A stretch of 64,000 nt of DNA, from the NCBI RefSeq assembly GCF_041433555.1, contig NZ_JAPWBR010000007.1, forward strand, positions 1-64,000. The letters run 5' to 3'. How positions within the stretch are numbered: position 1 is the first letter of the stretch; each line of letters opens with the position of its first letter. The notes under the pieces were generated by a model. That model searched no databases. It had not been told where the DNA came from and was given only the letters and a program-made list of their open reading frames with translations. Both the position numbers and the translations under genes were made by a program. Source of the DNA: Granulicatella sp041433555. GTDB lineage: Bacteria > Bacillota > Bacilli > Lactobacillales > Aerococcaceae. Of the stretch, positions 35,347 to 42,814 are shown one piece after another.

Positions 35347-36249
35347 ATGGACGGAATCCTTCCGTTATGGAAAGAAAAAGGCATGACGTCATTTGACTGT
35401 GTCTATAAGGTCAGAAAATTATTAAAAACAAAAAAAGTCGGCCATTCTGGAACGCTCGATCCTGAAGTAGATGGAGTGTTACCAATTTGTATTGGAAAAG
35501 CGACTAAGGTTGTTGAGAATCTTCACGAAGCCAATAAAGTTTATCAAGGTGAAATTACATTAGGATTTTCAACCGAGACCGAAGATGCACATGGGGAAAT
35601 TGTTGCTTCATCTCCAATTGAATATCCTTTCTCTATTCCAGAAATAGATGAAAAAATGCAAAGTTTCATTGGAGAAATTACTCAGATTCCACCGATGTAT
35701 TCTGCGGTTAAAGTGAACGGGAAGCGTCTTTACGAATATGCAAGAGCTGGAGAAGAGGTAGAACGTCCCATCAGAAAAGCAATGATTTATGATTTCAGAC
35801 GAATTTCAGAACCTGTTTATAATGAGGAATCGAAGACGCAATCATGGAAGTTTGAAGTGAGTTGTAGTAAAGGGACTTACGTTCGAACCCTTTCTGTTGA
35901 TTTAGGAAGAGCGCTGGGGGTTGAAGCGCATATGTCTCAATTAACCCGAGTGAAAAGCGGACCTTTTCAAACGGATGATTGCATAACGTTAGAAGACCTA
36001 AATAGACTTGCTCAAAAAGATAAAGCGCAAGAAGTCCTAAAACCAGTTGATTTAGTTTTTAAAGACTATCCACGAATGGATTTGACCCAAGATGAATTCA
36101 TTCGTTTTAAAAATGGTGCGCTATTATTACAATCTGAATTTCCTCAAATTGAATCGCCGACAGCTTGTTATTATGAAGGGCAACTCGTTTCAATTTATGC
36201 TCCTCATCCGATAAAAAAAGGCTTATTAAAACCAATAAAAATGTTATAG
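35347..36249 (+). CDS. truB: tRNA pseudouridine(55) synthase TruB
   Basis: Makes pseudouridine 55 in the T-loop of tRNAs. GILPLWKEKGMTSFDCV at the N-terminus, then GHSGTLDPEVDGVLPICIGKATK with the catalytic Asp of the GTLDP motif. PPMYSAVKVNG and CSKGTYVRTL follow. 300 aa from the ATG at 35347, whose GAGGTG lies nine bases upstream; upstream GTG/ATG codons at 35335 and 35338 overlap that site. Followed by ribF after 13 bp, the usual truB-ribF pairing. Confidence 0.96.
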   Translation: MDGILPLWKEKGMTSFDCVYKVRKLLKTKKVGHSGTLDPEVDGVLPICIGKATKVVENLHEANKVYQGEITLGFSTETEDAHGEIVASSPIEYPFSIPEIDEKMQSFIGEITQIPPMYSAVKVNGKRLYEYARAGEEVERPIRKAMIYDFRRISEPVYNEESKTQSWKFEVSCSKGTYVRTLSVDLGRALGVEAHMSQLTRVKSGPFQTDDCITLEDLNRLAQKDKAQEVLKPVDLVFKDYPRMDLTQDEFIRFKNGALLLQSEFPQIESPTACYYEGQLVSIYAPHPIKKGLLKPIKML

Positions 36250-36262
36250 AAAGGAGAGAAGA

Positions 36263-37213
36263 ATGCAAACAATAGAGTTAACACACCCTTATAAAAAAGA
36301 GTGGGTACTTCAAGAACCGATTGTCCTTGCTTTAGGTTTCTTTGATGGAATCCACTTAGGGCATAGAGAAGTGATTACTACTGCCAAAAGAGTCGGACAG
36401 GAACGCGGCTTTAAAGTTGCAGTGATGTCTTTTAATCAGCATCCATCTGTTATTTTTCAAAACGTGGATCCTGAGAGCATTCAATATGTCTCCCCACTAG
36501 GACGTAAGAAGGAATTATTAGAAGAACTAGGTGTTGATATTTTCTATTTAGTTGATTTTACTAAGGAATTTGGAGCTCTCACTCCGCAAGAATTTGTCGA
36601 ACAATATATTGTTGGATTAAATGCAAAAGTCATTGTAGCTGGTTTTGATTACACTTATGGCAAGAGAGACATTGCGAACATGGAATTATTACCAAAGTAT
36701 GCTTCGAATCGTTTTGAGATTATTACCATCTCTGAACAAAAGAACGATAGTGGGAAGATTAGTTCGACAGCTGTGAGAGATTTATTGCAAGAAGGGCGTA
36801 TTGAAGAAGCAAATAAATTGTTAGGATATGACTACATGATGGATGGAGTCGTTGTTCATGGCTTTGGACGAGGCAGTAAAATGCTTGGGTTCCCAACTGC
36901 GAATATTGAAGTGTCAAATGATACATTCCTATTAAAAAATGGTGTTTATGTCGTTGAAATGCTAGTAGAAGGTCAATGGCTTCCAGGAATGGCATCGATT
37001 GGCATTAATCCAACTTTTGATGATGTCCATAAAGTAACGATCGAAGTAAACATACTCGATTTTGACAAAGATATTTATCACTTACCAGTTCGTGTGAAAT
37101 GGTTGAAGTATTTAAGACCAGAATTGAAATTTGACGGTATTGAGGCTTTGATTGACCAATTGAAACAAGATGAGGAAAATACAAGAAATTATTTCAAAGC
37201 GAAGAGAGGTTGA
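36263..37213 (+). CDS. ribF: Bifunctional riboflavin kinase / FMN adenylyltransferase
   Basis: Makes FMN and then FAD from riboflavin. 316 aa. The N-terminal nucleotidyltransferase has GFFDGIHLGH (HxGH-type motif), a middle FDYTYGKRD, and SSTAVRDLLQEG. The C-terminal kinase starts near residue 185 with GFGRGSKMLGFPTANIE (PTAN motif). AAAGGAGAGAAGA precedes the ATG. Its stop overlaps the ribosome site of the next gene. Confidence 0.97.
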   Translation: MQTIELTHPYKKEWVLQEPIVLALGFFDGIHLGHREVITTAKRVGQERGFKVAVMSFNQHPSVIFQNVDPESIQYVSPLGRKKELLEELGVDIFYLVDFTKEFGALTPQEFVEQYIVGLNAKVIVAGFDYTYGKRDIANMELLPKYASNRFEIITISEQKNDSGKISSTAVRDLLQEGRIEEANKLLGYDYMMDGVVVHGFGRGSKMLGFPTANIEVSNDTFLLKNGVYVVEMLVEGQWLPGMASIGINPTFDDVHKVTIEVNILDFDKDIYHLPVRVKWLKYLRPELKFDGIEALIDQLKQDEENTRNYFKAKRG

Positions 37214-37219
37214 TTCTCT

Positions 37220-37651
37220 ATGTGGTATTTAAAGAATTACCATGAATTAACAAAAGAAGAGATTGTAGCCATTTATAAAGCTAGAATTGAAACCTTTATT
37301 GTGGGTCAAAAGTTGAATTATCAAGAAATCGATGATACCGATACAATTTCCTGGCATCTATTTGAGATGAATGATGCTAATGAAGTGATTTCTTATTTAC
37401 GCATTATTCCTGAAAAAGAGAAGATCCTTCTTGGTCGAGTATTAATAGATAATAGATACCGAGGCAAAGGAAAAGGTCGTGCATTGTTAGAACGCGCTAA
37501 AGAAGTATGCAAAGAGTGGTTTGTGGATACTGTCATTGAAGTCCATGCACAAGCACATTTAGTAAAATTATATGAATCACTTGGATTTGAAGTAGTTTCA
37601 GATCCGTATGATATAGTTGGAATCACGCATGTTACTATGGAGTTGTATTAG
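37220..37651 (+). CDS. GNAT family acetyltransferase, ElaA-like
   Basis: 143-aa GNAT protein. The N-terminal ELTKEEIVAIYKARIETFIVGQ resembles the ElaA group (usual core LRxxVFVVEQ). LGRVLIDNRYRGKGKGRALLE is the acetyl-CoA-binding motif A, and VKLYESLGFEVV is motif B. Substrate unknown. The start lies six bases after ribF. AGAGA and TCTCT just upstream can pair and partly hide the GAGAGG ribosome site. Sits between ribF and purB, both with very short gaps. Confidence 0.85.
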   Translation: MWYLKNYHELTKEEIVAIYKARIETFIVGQKLNYQEIDDTDTISWHLFEMNDANEVISYLRIIPEKEKILLGRVLIDNRYRGKGKGRALLERAKEVCKEWFVDTVIEVHAQAHLVKLYESLGFEVVSDPYDIVGITHVTMELY

Positions 37652-37660
37652 GAGGAAATC

Positions 37661-38956
37661 ATGATTACACGTTACACACGTCCAGAAATGGCAAAAATTT
37701 GGTCTGATGAAAATCGTTATAACTGTTGGCTAGAAGTTGAAATTTTAGCGGATGAAGCTTGGGCTGAATTAGGAGAAATCCCAAAAGAAGATGTAGAAAA
37801 GATTCGTAAAAACGCAAAATTTACGGTAGAACGTATTTTGGAAATTGAAGAAGAAACAAGACATGATGTTGTTGCATTTACAAGATGTGTCTCTGAAAGT
37901 CTTGGTGAAGAAAAGAAATGGGTTCACTACGGATTAACGAGTACAGATGTGGTGGATACAGCTTATGGTTATCAGTTGAAACAAGCCAACGATATTTTAC
38001 GTAAAGACTTAGCAGACTTCCTAGAAATCATTAAAGAAAAAGCCTTAGCTTATAAAGATACGGTTTGTATGGGTAGAACGCATGGAGTTCATGCTGAACC
38101 AACCACGTTTGGTTTAAAATTAGCGTTATGGTATTCAGAAATGAAACGGAATATTGAACGCTTCGAACGTGCAGCCCAAGGGGTTGAAGCTGGTAAAATT
38201 AGTGGAGCAGTTGGAACATTTGCCAATATTTCTCCTGAAGTGGAAGCATATGTATGTCGTAAATTAGGGATTCGTCCTCAAGAAATCTCTACACAGATTT
38301 TATCTCGTGACTTACATGCGGATTACCTTTCTACAATCGCTTTAATTGCGACAAGTATCGAAAAATTCGCGACAGAAATCCGTGGGCTACAAAAATCTGA
38401 AACACGTGAAGTAGAAGAGTTCTTTGCAAAAGGGCAAAAAGGATCTTCAGCAATGCCACATAAACGAAATCCAATTGGTTCTGAAAATATGGCTGGACTG
38501 GCTCGTGTGATCAGAGGACATATGGTGACTGCGTATGAGAACGTGAACTTATGGCATGAACGCGATATTTCGCATTCTTCAGCAGAACGTATTATTATTC
38601 CAGATAGCACGATTTTATTGAACTATATGCTTCGTCGTTTCGGTAATATCGTTAAGAACTTGACGGTATTCCCAGAAAATATGTTACGCAATATGGATGC
38701 GACTTTTGGCTTAATTTACAGTCAAAGAGTATTATTGAAGCTGATCGACAAAGGAATGAGTCGTGAAAAAGCTTATGATTTAGTACAACCATGTACAGCT
38801 AAAGCTTGGGATGAAAAATTACCATTCCGTTCTGTTTTAGAAGAGCAACCTGAAATTACGGCTACTCTAAGTAAAGAAGATCTAGATGATGCGTTCGATT
38901 ATCACTACCATATCAAGAATGTAGATTTAATCTTTAAACGTGTTGGAATCTTGTAG
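37661..38956 (+). CDS. purB: Adenylosuccinate lyase
   Basis: Cleaves SAICAR in IMP synthesis and adenylosuccinate in AMP synthesis. 431 aa. Fumarase/aspartase superfamily signature GSSAMPHKRNPIGSEN (with the catalytic Ser), GRTHGVHAEPTTFG, and HYGLTSTDVVDTA. AGGAGGAAATC precedes the ATG, nine bases after the GNAT gene. It is apparently the last gene of truB-ribF-GNAT-purB, an unusual home for purB, which often lies with pur genes. No terminator was found after it. Confidence 0.97.
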   Translation: MITRYTRPEMAKIWSDENRYNCWLEVEILADEAWAELGEIPKEDVEKIRKNAKFTVERILEIEEETRHDVVAFTRCVSESLGEEKKWVHYGLTSTDVVDTAYGYQLKQANDILRKDLADFLEIIKEKALAYKDTVCMGRTHGVHAEPTTFGLKLALWYSEMKRNIERFERAAQGVEAGKISGAVGTFANISPEVEAYVCRKLGIRPQEISTQILSRDLHADYLSTIALIATSIEKFATEIRGLQKSETREVEEFFAKGQKGSSAMPHKRNPIGSENMAGLARVIRGHMVTAYENVNLWHERDISHSSAERIIIPDSTILLNYMLRRFGNIVKNLTVFPENMLRNMDATFGLIYSQRVLLKLIDKGMSREKAYDLVQPCTAKAWDEKLPFRSVLEEQPEITATLSKEDLDDAFDYHYHIKNVDLIFKRVGIL

Positions 38957-38997
38957 ATTAAAAAATTACTGAAAAGAGTGCATTTTTTAAGAAAATG

Positions 38998-39006
38998 TGG
39001 TATAAA
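38998..39006 (+). promoter_or_regulatory. Extended -10 promoter of efp
   Basis: TGGTATAAA, 35 bp before efp; weak -35. Confidence 0.5.
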
Positions 39007-39040
39007 TAGAAAGTAAAATTTTAACTAAAGGAGTCAGAAA

Positions 39041-39604
39041 ATGATTAACGTAAGTGATTTAAAAGCTGGAATGACATTCATTCTTGATGGAAAATTAATT
39101 AAAGTGTTGGAAATCAGCCACCACAAACCAGGTAAAGGGAACACTGTAATGCGTATGAAAATCCGTGACGTTCGTAACGGTTCAACAGTAGACACAACAA
39201 TGCGTCCTGATGAAAAAGTAGAACGTGCACATATCGATACTAAAGATGTTCAATACTTATACAGCCAAGATGGCGTTGGAGTATTCATGGACTTAGAAAC
39301 ATACGAACAATACGAAATTCCTGAAGAAACAATCGAACAAGAATTAAAATATATCTTAGAAAACATGGAAGTTAAAATCCAATTCTACGGTTCTGAAGTA
39401 ATCGGGGTTTCATTACCATCAACAGTTGTACTACAAGTTACTGAAACTCAACCATCAATCAAAGGTGCTACAGTTACAGGTTCTGGTAAACCAGCTACAA
39501 TGGAAACAGGTTTAGTAGTTAACGTTCCAGACTTCATCGAAGCAGGAGAGTACTTAGAAGTTAACACTGCAGAAGGTACATACGTACGTCGTGCAACTAA
39601 ATAA
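39041..39604 (+). CDS. efp: Elongation factor P
   Basis: Relieves ribosome stalling at polyproline. 187 aa, three beta-barrel domains. The modified loop reads SHHKPGKGNTVMRMK, with the Lys of PGKG near residue 32 at the site that B. subtilis modifies with 5-aminopentanol. The C-terminal GLVVNVPDFIEAGEYLEVNT is the family signature. AAAGGAGTCAGAAA precedes the ATG. Own promoter and terminator, so monocistronic. Confidence 0.97.
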   Translation: MINVSDLKAGMTFILDGKLIKVLEISHHKPGKGNTVMRMKIRDVRNGSTVDTTMRPDEKVERAHIDTKDVQYLYSQDGVGVFMDLETYEQYEIPEETIEQELKYILENMEVKIQFYGSEVIGVSLPSTVVLQVTETQPSIKGATVTGSGKPATMETGLVVNVPDFIEAGEYLEVNTAEGTYVRRATK

Positions 39605-39614
39605 TGATGAATCG

Positions 39615-39650
39615 AAATAAGGGTGAGCCAAGTGTTCATCCTTATTTTTT
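39615..39650 (+). terminator. Intrinsic terminator of efp
   Basis: AAATAAGGGTGA pairs with TCATCCTTATTT (one wobble), 9-base loop, ending in TTTTTT. Confidence 0.85.
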
Positions 39651-39667
39651 ATAAAGGAGTAATGTAA

Positions 39668-40339
39668 ATGCGGATTGCTGTAATGGCAGGAACACCAATG
39701 GACACGAAGTTAGGTGTCGATTTATTAAAGAAAAATGGATTCACTCGAACAATCTCTGTTCCTATTTCTAATAATCCAGTCGAACAAACAACTTTTCAAT
39801 CCTTAGAGGAAGAAGAAAGAGATCAGTATATTAGAAGTGTGATTGATGGGATGAAAAATGACATCGATGCTATTTTTGTTTATTGTAATTCACTCAGTTC
39901 TGTTGTAAATTTTGATAAATTGCAAGACGAATATAAACTCCCAATGATTACTCCGATGCAAATGTATCGAACACTTGGAGTAGAACATGATTATTTAGCT
40001 GTAATGGCAGCTAATTCTCATGGGTTAACTGGGGTAGAAAACAATCTATATATTGCCAATCCTAATCTTAAGGTTTTTGGTGTGACGATGTTAGAACTTG
40101 TTAAAGCGATTGAAACTGGCAAACCCCAAGAGGAGATTATTAAGCAATTTGATTTTCAAAGTCTTTTCCATTATTTTGAGAGTACAGAAATCGAAGCTGT
40201 CGTATTAGGGTGTACACATTTTCCATATGTAAAGAGAGAATTAGAACAGCTCTCAAATATTCCAATTATAGATGTGGGTGTCTATATGATTGACCGATTG
40301 AAGAGCCATATTCAGGAGGAAAATCATGATTTCAATTGA
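39668..40339 (+). CDS. Aspartate/glutamate racemase superfamily protein
   Basis: 223 aa. The two cysteine motifs expected of this cofactor-independent racemase fold are present: VYCNSLSS (Cys73) and LGCTHFP (Cys182). The second is very like that of glutamate racemase MurI (LGCTHYP), while the first differs from its ACNTAT-type site. It may act on aspartate, glutamate or another acidic substrate; the exact one is not readable. The ATG follows AAAGGAGTAATGTAA and begins 17 bp after the efp terminator. It overlaps the next gene by 14 bp. Confidence 0.8.
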   Translation: MRIAVMAGTPMDTKLGVDLLKKNGFTRTISVPISNNPVEQTTFQSLEEEERDQYIRSVIDGMKNDIDAIFVYCNSLSSVVNFDKLQDEYKLPMITPMQMYRTLGVEHDYLAVMAANSHGLTGVENNLYIANPNLKVFGVTMLELVKAIETGKPQEEIIKQFDFQSLFHYFESTEIEAVVLGCTHFPYVKRELEQLSNIPIIDVGVYMIDRLKSHIQEENHDFN

Positions 40340-40967
40340 AAAGATGAGTTATTTCTTTCGGTATGACAAAGTTAAATATAAAAATCCAGTAAAATTTCCA
40401 GAAATTGCAGTAGAAATGGAACAGTTGAAGAAAGCTGGCCAAGATGCAAGACAGGAATTCACGAAGTTAACAGAAGTGTTTCAGAAGAACTTTAAGTCAT
40501 TTCGCATGGACCGAGTTAGTCAATGGATGAATCAAGCTCAAGTGGCAAGACCCGCTTTTTGGAGATACTTTATCGAAGAGGGGCAAGATGAAGGAAATCC
40601 ATCCTTTGCATTACGGTTGTTTTATAATGACGATAAATTGGGCGTATATGTAGAATTGAGTTTTATCGAACGTAAAATGAACGAACGCTCTCTGAGGTTA
40701 CAAAACAAAGTGTTGGAATGTGAACCTAATCGTGACATTCTATACGTAGCATCTGATTTTCAAAAGAATGCAACAGCATACGAAGGAAACGTATCTAATA
40801 GAGATGAACTAATAGAAGCTGTCAAAGAAGGAGAAATACGTAAAGTCATTTTAAGAAGGCCAGTATTTCTTGAAAGTACCAAAGATGGAATTGAAGAAGA
40901 ACTTGCGGACGCATTGAAGGAATTAATTCCGTTTTATGAAACCATTTATATGAATGAAGTAAATTAA
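40326..40967 (+). CDS. Conserved hypothetical protein, possibly HI_0552-type
   Basis: 213 aa, soluble, mixed alpha/beta composition, no signal peptide or membrane helix. Visible blocks: ARPAFWRYFIEEGQDEGNP, SFALRLFYNDDKLGVYVELSFIERK and LYVASDFQKNATAYEG. The pattern recalls the HI_0552 group of uncharacterised proteins, but I cannot confirm that by eye. It overlaps the racemase-like gene by 14 bp and shares AGGAGG within its 3' end, so the two are translated together. Confidence 0.7.
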   Translation: MISIEKMSYFFRYDKVKYKNPVKFPEIAVEMEQLKKAGQDARQEFTKLTEVFQKNFKSFRMDRVSQWMNQAQVARPAFWRYFIEEGQDEGNPSFALRLFYNDDKLGVYVELSFIERKMNERSLRLQNKVLECEPNRDILYVASDFQKNATAYEGNVSNRDELIEAVKEGEIRKVILRRPVFLESTKDGIEEELADALKELIPFYETIYMNEVN

Positions 40968-40996
40968 AAGAGGTAGATGTAAAATCTACCTCTTAT
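40968..40996. terminator. Bidirectional terminator between convergent genes
   Basis: A perfect 11-bp stem AAGAGGTAGAT / ATCTACCTCTT with loop GTAAA starts directly at the stop codon of the plus-strand gene. Confidence 0.85.
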
Positions 40997-41013
40997 TGTA
41001 TTTATAGAGTTCT

Positions 41014-41739
41014 TTAAGCTGGAGCAGGAGTACCTGGCTTTATAGTTACTTCTTCTTCAGATTCAGTTTGCTCTGTAGTTGTTTCTTCTGTAGTTTCCTC
41101 AGTGGTTGTTTCACCAGTTGTTGGACCTTCAGTAGTAGGTGTCTCTGTTGTAGGTGTTTCAGTTGTTGTTACTTTAGTAGTTCCACTTTCAGTAGTAACC
41201 GTTGTTGTTTCATCACCTCTAACAATGATATATCCAACATATTCATAACAGTCAATTTCATCTACAGTAATTTCTTCTAATTGCGAAATAGAGACTACTT
41301 TAGTTTCACCGTTTAAGGTCACTTGCGAAGCGTCTACAGATCCGACAAGAATGCTACCAGCTCCAACCACAAATAAAATAGTAATTAACTTTTTACCTTT
41401 ATTTGATTTTAATAGAGCATAGGCTGCACCTAATACTAAAAGTCCAGCTCCAAGTGTCACTAAACTTGTTGATGTTCCAGTGTTAGGAAGAGAAGGTTTG
41501 TCAATTGGACAAGCCACTTTCTTGTAAACTAATTTTACAGAAGTAGTAGAGTTTACTGCTCCCGAAGGGTTCCCAGAGATGATTAATTCTTTTTCAGAAT
41601 TAGAAAGTGAAGCAATATCAACATTCGTGATGTTCACTTTAGTCGTACTATCTGCATATGCAGAAGTAAAATTAGAAGCGAAAATTGCTGTTAAAAACGC
41701 TAAAGAAATTAGGGCTACTAATTTTTTGAATGATTTCAT
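41014..41739 (-). CDS. Secreted protein with internal LPNTG and second signal-like segment (paralogue 1)
   Basis: 241 aa; I do not recognise a described family. Layout: signal peptide 1-29 (AYA before Asp30); small domain 30-83 ending KKVACPIDKPS with Cys77; LPNTG 84-88; hydrophobic segment 93-110; positive stretch KSNKGKK 111-117; second hydrophobic segment 118-136 ending in VDA-S, like a signal peptidase site; second domain 138-173 with IDCYEYVGYII (Cys164); Thr/Glu-rich tail 176-234; end PGTPAPA. Residues 89-117 would be a normal sorting signal if the protein stopped there. Own promoter and AGAAAGGA site. Tandem with a paralogue about 45% identical by eye outside the tail. Confidence 0.85.
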   Translation of the reverse strand: MKSFKKLVALISLAFLTAIFASNFTSAYADSTTKVNITNVDIASLSNSEKELIISGNPSGAVNSTTSVKLVYKKVACPIDKPSLPNTGTSTSLVTLGAGLLVLGAAYALLKSNKGKKLITILFVVGAGSILVGSVDASQVTLNGETKVVSISQLEEITVDEIDCYEYVGYIIVRGDETTTVTTESGTTKVTTTETPTTETPTTEGPTTGETTTEETTEETTTEQTESEEEVTIKPGTPAPA

Positions 41740-41777
41740 AATAAATCCTTTCTTTTTTCATTCTTTTTATTTATGAA

Positions 41778-41806
41778 ATTATAATGGAAATAATGAAAAT
41801 TTGCAA
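41778..41806 (-). promoter_or_regulatory. Promoter of secreted paralogue 1
   Basis: Minus strand TTGCAA, 17-bp spacer, TATAAT, 39 bp before the start codon. Confidence 0.75.
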
Positions 41807-41825
41807 AGAAATGTGAAATCATTAT

Positions 41826-41844
41826 TTTTCCTTTCAAAGGAAAA
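41826..41844. promoter_or_regulatory. Inverted repeat upstream of the paralogue 1 promoter
   Basis: TTTTCCTTT-C-AAAGGAAAA, perfect 9-bp arms, about 20 bp upstream of the -35. Possible activator site. The related TTTTCCTTTATAAT at the paralogue 2 promoter shares one half. Confidence 0.35.
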
Positions 41845-41850
41845 TATAGA

Positions 41851-41880
41851 AATAAAAACGGACAGCTAGAACAGCTGTCC
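41851..41880 (-). terminator. Intrinsic terminator of secreted paralogue 2
   Basis: Minus strand GGACAGCT / AGCTGTCC with a 5-base loop, then GTTTTTATT. It separates the transcripts of the two paralogues. Confidence 0.85.
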
Positions 41881-41892
41881 CTTGTCTTTTGA

Positions 41893-42576
41893 TTAAGGTG
41901 GAGATGGTGTTCCCGGGAGAACAGTTACCTCTGTCTCTGTTTGAGCGGTTGTCGTTTCCGCTTCGGTAGTTGTTGTTACAATTGTTGTATCTTCAGTTGT
42001 TTCAGTAGTCTCAGTTGATACAGTTTCTGAAGTTGTTGACTCAACAGTTGTCGTTTCTACAGTAGGTATAATGTAACCAACATACTCGTAGCACTCAATT
42101 TCTGGAATAGTAATATCATTCAAAGCTGAAATAGAAAACAGTTTAGTTTCACCAATTACTTCAATTGTCGAAGCAATTGCAGGAGTTGCTAGCGCAATAC
42201 TTGTTCCACCTAATACGAAGAGTATGATTAATTTTCTTCCTTTAGAAGACTTAACTAAAAGTAAGCTAGAAACTAATAGCAGTGAACCGAAAATGATTGC
42301 TGCTAAGTTACTTGTAACCCCAGTATTTGGTAATGTTGGCTTATCAACAGGACATGCTTTCTTCTTATAAACTAGTTTTACAGTAGCGTTCGAAGAAACT
42401 GATCCCGAAGGAGTACCATTTATCATATTGCTTAATTCAGTTGGGGTTAATGTATCTATATCCACCGTAGTTACATTAACAGTTTGACTTTCAGCAGCTT
42501 TTATAGAGCTGTTATAGAAAAAGAAGCCAAATAGGAAAACTGAAAGAAAAGCAAGTGTGAAATGTTTAAGCTTCAT
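41893..42576 (-). CDS. Secreted protein with internal LPNTG and second signal-like segment (paralogue 2)
   Basis: 227 aa, same plan as its neighbour: signal peptide 1-28 (KAA before Glu29); domain 29-81 ending KKKACPVDKPT with Cys75; LPNTG 82-86; hydrophobic 91-108; positive KSSKGRK 109-115; second hydrophobic segment 116-132 ending TPAIA-S, a near-ideal signal peptidase I site; domain 136-170 with IECYEYVGYII (Cys162); Thr/Glu-rich tail; end PGTPSPP. Both cysteines, the LPNTG and the second cleavage-like site align with paralogue 1 within two residues. The function is unknown. Expressed from its own promoter; divergent from hrcA. Confidence 0.85.
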   Translation of the reverse strand: MKLKHFTLAFLSVFLFGFFFYNSSIKAAESQTVNVTTVDIDTLTPTELSNMINGTPSGSVSSNATVKLVYKKKACPVDKPTLPNTGVTSNLAAIIFGSLLLVSSLLLVKSSKGRKLIILFVLGGTSIALATPAIASTIEVIGETKLFSISALNDITIPEIECYEYVGYIIPTVETTTVESTTSETVSTETTETTEDTTIVTTTTEAETTTAQTETEVTVLPGTPSPP

Positions 42577-42620
42577 TTTGATGTTCCTTTCTATAAACTT
42601 ATAGATTATTCTATAAAAAA

Positions 42621-42649
42621 ATTATAAAGGAAAACCAAAAGACATTCAA
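42621..42649 (-). promoter_or_regulatory. Promoter of secreted paralogue 2
   Basis: Minus strand TTGAAT, 17-bp spacer, TATAAT, 45 bp before the start. The leader can form small TATAGA/TCTATA and CTATAA/TTATAG stems. Confidence 0.75.
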
Positions 42650-42733
42650 TATATAGTAGAAATGCCTTATCTACGGCAATAGTTGTAGTACAAAACCTTC
42701 AAAAAATCAGTCTAAAGTCCTAGTATTTTTATA

Positions 42734-42762
42734 TTGACTTAATTTGACCAATGTGTTAAATT
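42734..42762 (+). promoter_or_regulatory. Promoter of hrcA-grpE-dnaK-dnaJ
   Basis: TTGACT (42734-42739) with a -10 of TTAAAT/TAAATT at about 42756-42762 (16-17 bp spacer). The CIRCE element follows, as expected for a HrcA-controlled promoter. Confidence 0.65.
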
Positions 42763-42772
42763 ATAAATGTGG

Positions 42773-42799
42773 TTAGCACTCGTCTTAGTCAAGTGCTAA
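42773..42799. promoter_or_regulatory. CIRCE operator (HrcA binding site)
   Basis: TTAGCACTC-N9-AAGTGCTAA. The consensus is TTAGCACTC-N9-GAGTGCTAA, so there is one mismatch at the inner base of the right arm. It sits between the promoter and hrcA and implies negative autoregulation of the heat-shock operon. Confidence 0.95.
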
Positions 42800-42814
42800 A
42801 GAGAGGTGACTATG

